Assembly (NCBI RefSeq): GCF_021390535.1
Contig: NZ_JAJUXG010000003.1
Span: 310,001-374,000 of the forward strand
From: Dyadobacter sp. CY312
GTDB lineage: Bacteria > Bacteroidota > Bacteroidia > Cytophagales > Spirosomataceae
Direction: 5' to 3'
Length of the DNA: 64,000 nt
Shown here one piece after another: positions 16,527 through 26,621 of the stretch. The notes under the pieces were generated by a model. That model was not told the origin of the DNA. It did not search any database and was given only the letters and a program-made list of their open reading frames with translations. Numbering within the stretch: position 1 is the stretch's first letter; each line of letters begins with the position of its first letter. A program made the position numbers and the translations under genes.

Positions 16527-17582
16527 TTAAGCATTAAAATATTTGCCATTTTCCGTTTTCAGAAATTCCGACAAAACTATATCTTCCTGTTTAATGAAAC
16601 CTCTTGATGGCAGGCTCCCAGCCGCCACCATCTCAACTACTGCCGCAATAGACGCCGCAGTGGTCCAGGAAATAGCACGCCAATGCTGCCCGTCAATTGT
16701 GATCGGATGATATGCCTGGTAAAACTCTTCCCTTTCCAGGTGCGTTCCCTTCCACCCTTCAACAACCGCGTATACATACACAACGTCTTGCTGAACAGGC
16801 GGTTTTGCTTCTGTCAGAATCTGCTCAATCAATTCACGTTTTTCTTTCAGGATTAGTTCGTACAACATAAAACGCATGAGCTGGCAATGTCCCGGATAGC
16901 GTATTGTTTTGTAGTTAAGCGTATCCAGCCTTCCTTCAAATGTTTCGCACATGGTACCAAGTCCACCGGAAGTACTAAATGCCTCAAATTCCTGTCCTTC
17001 AATATTAATCATTTCTATACCTTCCAAAGATGGCACCATTTTCCTGACACCATTGTGAATTACCTCGGCATCATTGATATACTCATTCACAACACCAGCC
17101 GGAGACCAGGTGAACGAATAACCCATGAGACCGTTCGGGAAACGTGGCAGTGCACCCACCCGTAATTCAATGTCCCTTAATTTGGTAAATTTTCTTGCGA
17201 GATCTGTCCCGACAATTCCAATAAAGCCGGGTGCAAGTCCGCATTGAGGAGCCATGGCACCTTTGCTGTCTTTTGCCATTTCGCGGATAGCCGTGGTAGT
17301 AGCTACATCTTCGGTAAGGTCAAAATAATGAATCCCGGCTTTGTATGCCTGTCTGGCAATAGGAAGATTAAGATTATATGGCATGCAGGAAACAACGGCA
17401 TCGAAACCTTTCATCACGTCTTCAAGAAAACCTTCCTGAGTAATGTCTCCCGTCTTAACCGGGAATGGCAGGGTTGCCTCTGGCTGCGACTTGTCGATAC
17501 CTGTTACATCAAACTGTTTACTCAGCAAAGTTCCTACGAGCGAACCAACTTTACCCAAACCGATTACAAGAATATTTTGCAT
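16527..17582 (-). CDS. Saccharopine dehydrogenase (glutamate-forming type)
   Basis: 351 residues from ATG 17582; the MQNILVIGLGKVGS start gives the Rossmann motif GLGKVGS at once, and the extra upstream residues of the 17615 reading are not expected. DAVVSCMPYNLNLPIARQA, HYFDLTED and APQCGLAPGFIG match the LYS9-type enzymes, which cleave saccharopine to glutamate and aminoadipate semialdehyde. With the following ALDH7 gene it forms the second and third steps of the saccharopine route of lysine catabolism. A separate lysine-ketoglutarate reductase is not in the window. Confidence 0.85.
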   Translation of the reverse strand: MQNILVIGLGKVGSLVGTLLSKQFDVTGIDKSQPEATLPFPVKTGDITQEGFLEDVMKGFDAVVSCMPYNLNLPIARQAYKAGIHYFDLTEDVATTTAIREMAKDSKGAMAPQCGLAPGFIGIVGTDLARKFTKLRDIELRVGALPRFPNGLMGYSFTWSPAGVVNEYINDAEVIHNGVRKMVPSLEGIEMINIEGQEFEAFSTSGGLGTMCETFEGRLDTLNYKTIRYPGHCQLMRFMLYELILKEKRELIEQILTEAKPPVQQDVVYVYAVVEGWKGTHLEREEFYQAYHPITIDGQHWRAISWTTAASIAAVVEMVAAGSLPSRGFIKQEDIVLSEFLKTENGKYFNA

Positions 17583-17695
17583 ATAGTTTAATGATGAATT
17601 AGTAAAATATTTCAAGGATTGAAGAAAGATAGGAAAAGAATTTCCAGTTTTTAAAAACTTACCTTCATTTTTGTACCCAATATCATTCCCTGCTT

Positions 17696-18919
17696 ATGCA
17701 AATTATCATTGTCGGAGGAGGTGCATCTGGTTTCATGGCGGCTATTACAGCAGCCGAGACCTTTCCCGATTCACATATACACATTCTGGAAAAAAATAAA
17801 ACCGTCCTAAATAAAGTCCGGATTTCTGGTGGAGGACGTTGTAATGTGACGCATCAACCTTCGGATTTAAGATTTTTCATTAAAAATTACCCGAGAGGGG
17901 AAAAATTACTGCGAAAACTGCTTCTTCGTTTTGGACCAAAAGACACAATTGAATGGTTCGAAAAACGCGGAGTTTCATTAAAGGTTGAAGTGGATGGCAG
18001 AATGTTTCCTGTGACTGATTCATCGCACACGATCATTGAATGCCTGCTTAGAACTGCCAAAAACCTGGGAATAAAAATCAGTACCTCGACCGGTGTTAAG
18101 TCGTTCAAGTACGCCTCAGATTCTAAAATCGGTTTCAGTTTACATTTGGATGACGGTCAGGAGCTCTTTGCCGATCGCCTGGTTATTGCTACGGGCGGAT
18201 ATCCCAAAGAGACTGGTTTTGATTGGATCAAAGAACATAACCATCAGATCGTTCCGCCTAACCCTTCCCTTTTCACGTTTAACACTCCAGGAAATTATCT
18301 GCTTCCATTGGCAGGTGTTTCTGTACAGGATGTTTTGGTGAAAATTTCTGGTACCAAACACGAATGGCGTGGACCAGTATTGATCACACACTGGGGATTC
18401 AGCGGACCTGCCGTACTTAAACTGTCTGCCTGGGGTGCCAGAGATCTTGCTGAAAATAACTATAATTTTTCGTGCCGGATCAACTGGGTTCCGGATCTGA
18501 ATGAACAGCAGTTAAGGGATTTTTTTGTTGGCGAAAAAACGAAAACTCCTAAACAGCAAATTTCTTCTCACGCAAAATTTGGCATTCCTTCAAGACTTTG
18601 GAAGGCGTTTGCCGAACAGGCTGAAATACCGGATGGACTTATCTGGTCGGAGGCACCTCACAAATTACTGAACCGATTGGCAGATCTGCTAAACAACAGT
18701 CAGTTTGATGTAAAAGGGAAAACTACTTTCAAGGAAGAATTTGTAACCTGCGGAGGTGTCACACTTTCTGACATCAATCCCGAAAACCTTGAAAGCAAAA
18801 AAGTACCCGGCTTATATTTTGCCGGGGAAGTAATGGATGTGGACGGAATTACGGGTGGATTTAATTTCCAGAACGCCTGGACAACGGGTTACATTGTTGG
18901 CCAATCGGTTGGGAAATAG
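17696..18919 (+). CDS. HI0933-like NAD(P)/FAD-dependent oxidoreductase
   Basis: 407 residues. N-terminal FAD-binding motif IIIVGGGASGFMAAITAAE, then RISGGGRCNVTH at about 42-53, VIATGGYPKETGFD near 163 and the C-terminal YFAGEVMDVDGITGGFNFQNAW, all characteristic of the HI0933/BaiN flavoprotein family. Reported activities in the family include steroid-like double-bond reduction and aminoacetone oxidation; the physiological substrate here is unknown. It is divergent from the saccharopine dehydrogenase gene and convergent with uvrC (gap 12 bases). Confidence 0.88.
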   Translation: MQIIIVGGGASGFMAAITAAETFPDSHIHILEKNKTVLNKVRISGGGRCNVTHQPSDLRFFIKNYPRGEKLLRKLLLRFGPKDTIEWFEKRGVSLKVEVDGRMFPVTDSSHTIIECLLRTAKNLGIKISTSTGVKSFKYASDSKIGFSLHLDDGQELFADRLVIATGGYPKETGFDWIKEHNHQIVPPNPSLFTFNTPGNYLLPLAGVSVQDVLVKISGTKHEWRGPVLITHWGFSGPAVLKLSAWGARDLAENNYNFSCRINWVPDLNEQQLRDFFVGEKTKTPKQQISSHAKFGIPSRLWKAFAEQAEIPDGLIWSEAPHKLLNRLADLLNNSQFDVKGKTTFKEEFVTCGGVTLSDINPENLESKKVPGLYFAGEVMDVDGITGGFNFQNAWTTGYIVGQSVGK

Positions 18920-18931
18920 CAGGTAGTCAAA

Positions 18932-20743
18932 TTATCCCTGCGACATGGTATCAAAATAGGCTCGTACCTTTTTTGCCCTATCCAAACCGATTAAGCTGGT
19001 AAGTGTTTCAACCGAACTTTCACGGATTGCTCTGACAGAACCAAAATGTTTTAAGAGTTTGGTCGCCGTCACTTTACCTACGCCATCAACACCTTCAAGC
19101 TCACTTACAAGGCTTCCTTTACTACGTTTATCCCGGTGAAAAGTAATCGCAAAACGGTGTGCCTCATCCCTGATCTGCTGAATCAGCTTCAACGATTCAG
19201 ATTTTTTGTCAATGTACAACGGCAAAGAATCTTCCGGGAAATAGATTTCCTCCAATCTTTTGGCAATACCAATAATCGGAACCTGACCATATATACCCAG
19301 ACTTTTCAGAGCGTCACAGGCAGCACTAAGCTGGCCTTTTCCACCATCCACCACGATTAAATCCGGCAGGCTTTCGTTCTCCGCAATCATCCGCAAATAT
19401 CTCCTGCCGACCACCTCGTTCATGGAAGCAAAGTCATTAGGACCAATAACCGTTTTTATATTAAAATGCCTGTAATCCTTTTTAGAAGCTTTTCCTTCTT
19501 TAAAGCAGACCATCGCAGCCACCGGATTGGTACCCTGAATGTTGGAGTTGTCAAAACACTCAATATGTCTTGGTAATGTTTTTAACTGCAAGTCGGTTTT
19601 TAGCCGGATCAATACACGATCTTTTTTAGAAGAACTGGCAGATGCTTCAACTTCTCTCCGCTCCGCTTTTTCACGCCTGAAATACATCACATTTTTCATG
19701 GACATATCCAGTAGCTTTTTCTTATCCCCAATCTGAGGCACCAGTACTTCCAGCTTCATTTCCAGATCGGGCTTGATATTCGATATCAGCTCTCTTGCTT
19801 CACTACCGTATTTAGTGCGCATTTCCACGATCATCATCGCCAGGATTTCAGCATCACTCTCATCCAGTTTCTTCTTGATTTCGATTGTTTGCGCAGCGAC
19901 CATATATCCCTGCTTAATTTTCATAAAGTTGAGATAAGCCGCATCTTCGTCGGAAACAATCGTTAATACATCGATGTTGCCAATTTTAGGATTGATAACC
20001 GTTGCCTTACTCTGAAAAATAGACAGATGTTCTATCTTGGTTTTCCATGTATGTGCCTGTTCAAAGGCCATTTGCTCCGCGGCAGCCAGCATTTGGTCTT
20101 TAAAATATTGCTGCGGCTGTGTCAGGTTACCTTTTAGAATGTGATGAACCTGCTCAATTTCTACATTATAATCATCCTCGGCCTGTAAACCTTCGCAAGG
20201 TCCTTTACAATTGCCAATATGGTATTCCAGACAAACCTTAAATTTCCCGGCTTCGATATTGTTCTTGGTAAGAGGCAATTGGCAGGAGCGTATCGTATAA
20301 AGTGCCTTAAACATATCCAGCAAAGCATGCATGGAGCGTAATTGGGCAAATGGTCCATAGAAAGTCCCCTTTTTACGATCGAGATTTCTGGTTACAAAAA
20401 CGCGTGGAAAAGGCTCATCGGTTACGCAGATAAAAGGATAGGTCTTATCGTCTTTCAGCAGGATATTGAACTTCGGTTGAAGTTGTTTGATCAGCTGGTT
20501 TTCCAGAAGCAACGCATCCCATTCACTTAAAACGATGGTATATTCAATCCGTCGTATCTGGCTGACAAGACGTTTGGTTTTACGGTCATGCTGATTTGAT
20601 TTCAGGAAATAACTCGACACCCTGTTCCTGAGACTTTTCGCTTTTCCAACGTAAATCACCTCTCCCGTTTCATCGAAATAACGGTATACACCGGGATCAA
20701 ACGGAATCTTGGAAAGTTCTTCTTTATAATTAAACTCTGGCAT
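18932..20743 (-). CDS. uvrC: Excinuclease ABC subunit C
   Basis: 603 residues. The N-terminal GIY-YIG nuclease (DPGVYRYFDETGEVIYVGKAKSLRNRV, 3' incision) is followed by a Cys-containing linker (CLEYHIGNCKGPCEG), a UVR-like segment and the RNase H-like 5' nuclease domain (IECFDNSNIQGTNPVAAMV, DLIVVDGGKGQLSAA). The tandem helix-hairpin-helix DNA-binding tail is GVGKVTATKLLKHFGS. UvrC makes both incisions of nucleotide excision repair with UvrA and UvrB. No neighbouring repair gene is present. Confidence 0.96.
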   Translation of the reverse strand: MPEFNYKEELSKIPFDPGVYRYFDETGEVIYVGKAKSLRNRVSSYFLKSNQHDRKTKRLVSQIRRIEYTIVLSEWDALLLENQLIKQLQPKFNILLKDDKTYPFICVTDEPFPRVFVTRNLDRKKGTFYGPFAQLRSMHALLDMFKALYTIRSCQLPLTKNNIEAGKFKVCLEYHIGNCKGPCEGLQAEDDYNVEIEQVHHILKGNLTQPQQYFKDQMLAAAEQMAFEQAHTWKTKIEHLSIFQSKATVINPKIGNIDVLTIVSDEDAAYLNFMKIKQGYMVAAQTIEIKKKLDESDAEILAMMIVEMRTKYGSEARELISNIKPDLEMKLEVLVPQIGDKKKLLDMSMKNVMYFRREKAERREVEASASSSKKDRVLIRLKTDLQLKTLPRHIECFDNSNIQGTNPVAAMVCFKEGKASKKDYRHFNIKTVIGPNDFASMNEVVGRRYLRMIAENESLPDLIVVDGGKGQLSAACDALKSLGIYGQVPIIGIAKRLEEIYFPEDSLPLYIDKKSESLKLIQQIRDEAHRFAITFHRDKRSKGSLVSELEGVDGVGKVTATKLLKHFGSVRAIRESSVETLTSLIGLDRAKKVRAYFDTMSQG

Positions 20744-20799
20744 TGATATAGTTCAGGTGCAGAAAATGTGCTTGGCAGAAAATTGAGCCAATTTTGTTA

Positions 20800-21930
20800 C
20801 TATTGTTTGAAAAACAAGCGTACCAGATTAAAAGTTGCTTCTTTAACCAGGGTAAAAGCATTGCGCTGTGCGGCATCCAGATCCATCGGTTTATTCAATA
20901 CTGAAACCGCATAGGTAATGCCAGCTGAACGGGTTTCTTCAGGAGATATTAAAAGTGTACCGCAAACCACAGCCAGCGGAACATTGTATTTTTTACAAAT
21001 GCCGGCCAGTCCCTGTACCACTTTTCCACTCAAAGTTTGTTCGTCTACTTTCCCTTCACCGGTTATTACCAGATCCGAATTTTGAACAAGTTTTTCAATA
21101 CCAGCCTGCTCCATCACAATGCCCACACCATTTTGCAGCTTTCCATTCAGAAACCACATACAACCAGCTCCTAGTCCTCCGGCAGCACCTGATCCTGGGA
21201 CATTACTTACATCTTCTCCAAAAGTTTTGGAGGCAACATCAGCAAGGTTTTTTAATCCCTTATCCAACAATTCCACCATTTCAGAATCAGCTCCCTTTTG
21301 AGGGCCGTAGATGTAAGCTGCACCATTTTTTCCAAATAATGGATTTGTAACATCACAGGCTACGATCACATTCAGCGAATCAAATCCTTTATGAACCTGT
21401 TCGGAATCAATTCTTGAAATAAGCGACAGATTTCCACCGACAGGTTCTAATAAATTTTCAGATCGGTCGAAAAAACGGTAACCCAATGCAGCAGCCATCC
21501 CGATCCCTCCATCCGTTGTTGCGCTTCCTCCTATTCCGAGAATAATATTTTTTACACCTTTCTCTATGGCATCAAGCAAAAGCTGACCTGTGCCATAAGT
21601 ACTTGTTTTCATTGGATTGTATTCCTCTCTGGAAAGTAGCTTTAAACCTGATGCAACTGCCATTTCGAGGAAAGCAGTGTTCCCATCTTCTGACAAACCA
21701 TATTGGGCATTTACTGATCGCCCCAGTGGATCCTGAACGGAAACATTTACAAGTGTCCCTCTGGAAAGGTTTGTCAGGATTTCCATTGTACCCTCTCCTC
21801 CATCCGCTAACGGTATTGCCGTAATTTCGGCAGCAGGATATGCGAGTAAAATGCCCGCTTCCACGGCATTGCATACCTCGTCTGCTTCCAAAGATCCGCG
21901 AAATTTGTCAGGGGCAATAAGTATCCGCAT
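20800..21930 (-). CDS. Glycerate kinase
   Basis: 376 residues of the GlxK/GarK type: the opening MRILIAPDKFRGSLEADEV, IPLADGGEGT near 44, LGIGGSATTDGGIGMAAALGYRF near 130, GAAGGLGAGCMWF and DLVITGEGKVDEQTLSGKV near 285. It phosphorylates glycerate (usually to 2-phosphoglycerate in this class), linking glyoxylate or sugar-acid use to glycolysis. No other glyoxylate genes are nearby, so its pathway partner is unknown. It lies 12 bases after the PBP gene and is probably co-transcribed with it. Confidence 0.9.
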   Translation of the reverse strand: MRILIAPDKFRGSLEADEVCNAVEAGILLAYPAAEITAIPLADGGEGTMEILTNLSRGTLVNVSVQDPLGRSVNAQYGLSEDGNTAFLEMAVASGLKLLSREEYNPMKTSTYGTGQLLLDAIEKGVKNIILGIGGSATTDGGIGMAAALGYRFFDRSENLLEPVGGNLSLISRIDSEQVHKGFDSLNVIVACDVTNPLFGKNGAAYIYGPQKGADSEMVELLDKGLKNLADVASKTFGEDVSNVPGSGAAGGLGAGCMWFLNGKLQNGVGIVMEQAGIEKLVQNSDLVITGEGKVDEQTLSGKVVQGLAGICKKYNVPLAVVCGTLLISPEETRSAGITYAVSVLNKPMDLDAAQRNAFTLVKEATFNLVRLFFKQ

Positions 21931-21942
21931 GATTTGAGGTGA

Positions 21943-24240
21943 TTAGAACAATACGCCTTCGTCGTCCGACCTTGAAGGCGGAATGTATGTATCGGTACTA
22001 TCGGTGGCAAATCCTCCGCAGTCACGTACGTAGTTATCAGGTTTGTTAAATGGTCCTTTTCTATACTCTGTTAAAGTCTGGTCGTTGTAAACTTTCTGCA
22101 TGAAAAGTCCCCAGGCTGGCATGGCCATACGTCCACCTTGCCCGAGAGCAATGGTCCGGAAGTGAATACTTCTGTCTTCACCACCAACCCAGATACCTGA
22201 AACCAGATGCTGCGTCATCCCCATGAACCAACCATCAGAATAGTTGGAAGTCGTACCGGTTTTTGCAGCAATTTCATTTCCCTCCGTTACGCCATATTGA
22301 CGCAGACGACCAGCTGTTCCACCCGGATCTTCCACAGCACCACGCATGAGGTACAACATATTATATGCCATATTCTCGCTCAGTTCCTGATTTTGTTTCT
22401 GGTAGAATTGCTGCAAAATATTTCCATGGCGGTCTTCAATACGAAGAATCGTCATTGGCTCTGTTCTGTGTCCGCCATTGGCAAAAGAGCAATAAGCACC
22501 GACCATTTCATACACAGATACATCACTGATACCGAGACATAAAGAGGGCTTTTCTTCCAGCGGACTGGTAATTCCCAATTTATGTGCGTACTCAACAACC
22601 GTTTTTGGCCTTACCATCTTCATGATATGCGCACTTACCGTATTGATTGATTTACCCAAAGCCTGCCTCAGTGAGAGCGATCGGTAAGAGTATTTATTAT
22701 CAGAGTTTTTTGGCGACCAGCCTCCCGGCACGCCGTCACTTGGACCGAAATATACCGGTGCATCAGTCACATGATCACAAGGAGTCAGGAAACTCTTATC
22801 CAGTCCCGATACATACACGAACGGTTTAAAGGTAGATCCCGGTTGACGCTTCCCTTGTTTAACGTGATCGTATTTAAGATGTTTGAAATTGATACCACCA
22901 ACCCATGCCTTGATGTGCCCGTTACGCGGATCCATCGACATCATCCCGACTCTCAGAAACCGCTTGTAATAAGCGATTGAATCGATCGGGCTCATCGTCA
23001 CTTCCTTTTCACCTTCCCAGGAGAACACCTTCATTTTATAAGGTTTCCGCATAATCTCCCAAGCTTTTTCCTCGCCTAAATCCTTTTTAAGGGCAATAAA
23101 ATGTGGAGACATTTTTACAGCTCTGTTGATAAAACCAGGAATCTCTTTTCCGTTTGCATCAATCCATGGATTTCTGCCTTTCCAGTGCTCATCAAAAAGC
23201 TTCTGCTGTTGCTTCATATGCTCCTGCACAGCCTGCTCCTGGTAACGCTGCATACGGGAATCAATCGTAGTATAGATTCTTAATCCGCTTGTATATAAAT
23301 CCAAGTCTGTATCGTGTTCTTCATTATACAGCTTCACCCAGCTTTTCAGATAGTTTCGCATGGATTCCCTGAAATAAGGAGCCAAACCAGAATTATGATT
23401 ATCAACCGTAAAGTCGAGATTAAGAGGCTGTTCTTTGTAAACCAAAAACTTTTCCTCTGGCAGATAGTCATATTTTACCATCTGCGACATGACCGTATTC
23501 CTTCTGTTCAGCGTATTGGTAGGAAAGCGTAACGGATTATACAATGTTGGATTTTGAAGCATCCCCACCAAAATAGCAGATTCAGGTACATTCAAATCCC
23601 AGGCTTCTTTATTGAAATAGGTTTTTGCAGCAACTTTGATACCGTAAGTATTATTACCGAATGATACGGTGTTCAGGTACATTTTCAGAATTTCCTGCTT
23701 CGTATATTTCCTTTCCAGAATCACCGCAAGAATCCATTCCTTGGTTTTTGAAATAACTGTACGAACCAACGGGATATATCCCAAAATACCTCTGTATTTT
23801 TCCGAACGGGTTTGAAACAAGTTTTTGGCTACCTGTTGTGTCAACGTACTACCACCACCAGAACTTGAATTCCCAGACACCACACCTTTTACCACACGAA
23901 GTAAACTTCGTGGATCTATCCCTGAGTGATTAACAAAACGTGCATCTTCTGTCGCCAAAAGTGCCTCTAGCAGATTGGGAGATATTTGACCTATTTCAAT
24001 AGGCGTTCTATTTTCAAAGAAGTATTTCCCAAGCGACTTGCCATCTTCCGAAATCAGTTCCGAAGCAAGTTCACTCTTAGGATTTTCCAGCGTTTTCAAA
24101 TCAGGCATTCCACCGAAAAGCCAGAAAAAATTAAAACTTACGGCAACAACGTAAAAAATGATCAGTCCCAGGCCGAGCCCCACAAATCTCCAGAGACGGA
24201 TAATGCTGCGACGGTATTTTCCTGGTTGTAATTCAATCAT
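21943..24240 (-). CDS. Class A penicillin-binding protein (PBP1A-like)
   Basis: 765 residues from ATG 24240 (MIELQPGKYRRS); the 24270 start would be TTG. One N-terminal membrane anchor (about 18-40) is followed by the GT51 glycosyltransferase domain with ATEDARFVNHSG and GGSTLTQQVAKNLF. The transpeptidase domain has SxxK in GSTFKPF, SxN in GKSINTV and KTGTTSNYSDGWF. It polymerises and cross-links peptidoglycan. It is transcribed downstream of porW/sprE, with which it shares the strand at a gap of 48 bases. Confidence 0.95.
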   Translation of the reverse strand: MIELQPGKYRRSIIRLWRFVGLGLGLIIFYVVAVSFNFFWLFGGMPDLKTLENPKSELASELISEDGKSLGKYFFENRTPIEIGQISPNLLEALLATEDARFVNHSGIDPRSLLRVVKGVVSGNSSSGGGSTLTQQVAKNLFQTRSEKYRGILGYIPLVRTVISKTKEWILAVILERKYTKQEILKMYLNTVSFGNNTYGIKVAAKTYFNKEAWDLNVPESAILVGMLQNPTLYNPLRFPTNTLNRRNTVMSQMVKYDYLPEEKFLVYKEQPLNLDFTVDNHNSGLAPYFRESMRNYLKSWVKLYNEEHDTDLDLYTSGLRIYTTIDSRMQRYQEQAVQEHMKQQQKLFDEHWKGRNPWIDANGKEIPGFINRAVKMSPHFIALKKDLGEEKAWEIMRKPYKMKVFSWEGEKEVTMSPIDSIAYYKRFLRVGMMSMDPRNGHIKAWVGGINFKHLKYDHVKQGKRQPGSTFKPFVYVSGLDKSFLTPCDHVTDAPVYFGPSDGVPGGWSPKNSDNKYSYRSLSLRQALGKSINTVSAHIMKMVRPKTVVEYAHKLGITSPLEEKPSLCLGISDVSVYEMVGAYCSFANGGHRTEPMTILRIEDRHGNILQQFYQKQNQELSENMAYNMLYLMRGAVEDPGGTAGRLRQYGVTEGNEIAAKTGTTSNYSDGWFMGMTQHLVSGIWVGGEDRSIHFRTIALGQGGRMAMPAWGLFMQKVYNDQTLTEYRKGPFNKPDNYVRDCGGFATDSTDTYIPPSRSDDEGVLF

Positions 24241-24288
24241 ATAATTGGGGTATTTATTAAAAACAGACAAAGATATAAAAAACAGGAA

Positions 24289-26472
24289 CTATCTCTTTCC
24301 GCCAGAAAGCGAGCTAAGATCCTGCATTTCCTTCAATCGTGGAAGGTAGCTGCTTGAAGGATATAAAGTGATAAATTCGGTAATAGACTGCGAATAAGCC
24401 TCTTTACCACGAACTTTACCAATCAGGAATACACGAAGCAAAGCAAATTTATCTTCCAGTTCGCCGCCTTTATACGAAGGCATATTTGCTTCAATATCTT
24501 CGAGTGCTTTTGCGAAGCTCCCTTGGTTATACAATTCGTAGGCCGCTTCATATTCTTTTAACTGATTGCCACCAGCCAACGTACCTTCTTTTCCCGGAGC
24601 CTTAGTCACCAATCTTGCATAAGTGGAATTCGGGAATTCGGTAAGTAACTTGTCTTTCCACGCCAGCTTCCCTTTGTCATCTTCTGGAAGAGTAAGATAC
24701 ATCAGGTAATAAATCTCGTCTTTATATAAGGTCTTAGGATATTCGTCTAAAACACGATTGAATGTTGTTACCGCCCTGAGATCCTCATGCAAATCGAATC
24801 TGTAAATTTTACCTAATTTATATAGCGCATCTTCTTTGTTCTTTTGCGAAACAGCGAGCATTTCTGAGCTTAATGGGACATTTTTCTTCAATTCCGCGTG
24901 CTGAGCAAGCCATGCATCACTTCCTTTTTTCATTTCAGTGTCCACCGGCACGTCGGCAGCAAGTGAATCAGTACCTGCTCCGGGAACAGCCGCCAGCGAA
25001 CGCATCTGTTTACCACTTCTACGCCAGTCATCTTCCAAAACCCGGTTTCCCCAAATCCTCTTGAATTCAATTTTCCCCTGGTTGATCAAAGCCGGATCAT
25101 ATAGCTCCCAACGCCTTTGGCTACCATCAATGATCGCACCGCCACCTGACACCACCGGATTATTAGCAGCTGCCGCCATCTCACGCGCACGTTTTTCCTC
25201 TTCCAGACGCGCCTTCTCTCTTTCTTCTATAATTGCATCAATTTTGTTATCAAGTGCTGCGGGATTCATTGCTGCCAACCGTTGCAGACTATCTTCTCTG
25301 TTAACAATGGTAAATTCATTCACAAAGCTGTCCAATGCACGCTTTCTGTCGGACACAAGCCGGTATTCAGGTGCTTCTTTAGGCAAAATAGCCAGAGCAC
25401 TGTCGTAATACGCTTTCGACAATTCAAATTTTTCCAGAGACTCGTAATTGATCCTGGCAAGTTGAAGGTATGTATATGCTTTTTGGGTCTGATTTTTACC
25501 TGATGAAGCTGCCGCAGATTTTTGCAACAAGTCCACAGCCTGAGGCAGATCTTTACGGTGCTCAGCAAGAAGTCCCATTGTGAAATAAATCCGGTCCCGG
25601 AGATCGTTGTTCTTTCTATCCGTTAGCATCTTGTCAAACCCAACCGAAGCCAGATCCGATTTGGGTTCCAGAATGACCCTGTTTTGTAAGGAGTTCATTG
25701 ACGCATAAAATCCCAGGTCGTAGCCAGGACGGTTTTTCATCACTCCTTTATAGTGTTTGTTTGCCAAGGCGTACTGCCCGAGCCTATCATACATCTGTGC
25801 GGCGGCAAAGTGTATCCTGGCTGTTTCCACATTCTTTTTGAGTAATGGGAAAGTCTCTTCCAGAATTGCAACAGATGTAAGGTACTCCCCATTTTGCTGG
25901 TGCAAATAAGCCTTTGTCAGATAAAAATCTTTCAACGAGGATTTGGGCAAAGGCTGCTGACTCAAATACTCAGCAACACCAAGCGCGTTCGAATAATCTT
26001 TTCGTGAGGTATACGCTTTCATCAAAACTATCAGCGCGACATTCTTGTCATTTTCATCCTTTCCGTTTGCATATACGTAACGTAATGCTTCGAGCCCGTC
26101 CGCCCATTGCCCCAGGTATAATCTTGATTTACCCAAAATGACATAACTATTATCAACCCATTTGCTGTTCTGATGTTTCTCAGCAACTATAGAAGCCTTT
26201 TTGATCGCACTTTCCAATTGCGGTTTTGCAGGTAATGCCAATACCGAATCAAGAGGAATTAAAATAGGAAGTAACTGATTATAATCTTCAATGTATGCCT
26301 TTCTGATCGCAAACTCGGCTTCCGCCAGATCCTGGTCGGCCATGAAGTACGCATTGTATCTGGCCGAAAAATTGTGTGCGCCAATTGCTACCGGACGTGA
26401 GCTATACTGCGAACATGCAGCCGAAACGCACAAGATCAGTACAAAAAGGCCTATTTTCTGAAAACCAGACAT
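24289..26472 (-). CDS. porW: Type IX secretion system periplasmic lipoprotein PorW/SprE
   Basis: 727 residues from ATG 26472; the 77 additional upstream residues of the longest reading lack conservation signs and are rejected. The lipoprotein signal ends in the lipobox SAAC (Cys20). Next comes NFSARYNAYFMADQDLAEAE, the hallmark of PorW/SprE, then many TPR-like helical repeats to about residue 390, a charged coiled segment rich in Glu, Lys and Arg, and a C-terminal RRW-containing part with further TPRs. SprE is needed for gliding and T9SS function in Flavobacterium; PorW is the Porphyromonas counterpart. It supports an active T9SS in this organism. Confidence 0.88.
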   Translation of the reverse strand: MSGFQKIGLFVLILCVSAACSQYSSRPVAIGAHNFSARYNAYFMADQDLAEAEFAIRKAYIEDYNQLLPILIPLDSVLALPAKPQLESAIKKASIVAEKHQNSKWVDNSYVILGKSRLYLGQWADGLEALRYVYANGKDENDKNVALIVLMKAYTSRKDYSNALGVAEYLSQQPLPKSSLKDFYLTKAYLHQQNGEYLTSVAILEETFPLLKKNVETARIHFAAAQMYDRLGQYALANKHYKGVMKNRPGYDLGFYASMNSLQNRVILEPKSDLASVGFDKMLTDRKNNDLRDRIYFTMGLLAEHRKDLPQAVDLLQKSAAASSGKNQTQKAYTYLQLARINYESLEKFELSKAYYDSALAILPKEAPEYRLVSDRKRALDSFVNEFTIVNREDSLQRLAAMNPAALDNKIDAIIEEREKARLEEEKRAREMAAAANNPVVSGGGAIIDGSQRRWELYDPALINQGKIEFKRIWGNRVLEDDWRRSGKQMRSLAAVPGAGTDSLAADVPVDTEMKKGSDAWLAQHAELKKNVPLSSEMLAVSQKNKEDALYKLGKIYRFDLHEDLRAVTTFNRVLDEYPKTLYKDEIYYLMYLTLPEDDKGKLAWKDKLLTEFPNSTYARLVTKAPGKEGTLAGGNQLKEYEAAYELYNQGSFAKALEDIEANMPSYKGGELEDKFALLRVFLIGKVRGKEAYSQSITEFITLYPSSSYLPRLKEMQDLSSLSGGKR

Positions 26473-26621
26473 TATATTCTTTAACACAAACGACAACTTT
26501 ATAAATGATTCGATCTCTTGTAGGGGCAAAACTAAAACGCTAATTTCGATAATTACGTATCGAAGATAACGCCATTTATAAAATTTGAAGCAATTTTGCA
26601 TCGAAAATACAAATGCATACC

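Noticed and set aside
20763..20800. AAAATTG-AGC-CAATTTT hairpin between the glycerate kinase and uvrC genes
   Set aside because: Short AT-rich stem with no T run and a position upstream of the glycerate kinase end; not enough to call a terminator.
24241..24270. Ten-residue upstream extension of the PBP
   Set aside because: It starts at TTG; the ATG at 24240 gives the basic tail expected before the membrane anchor.
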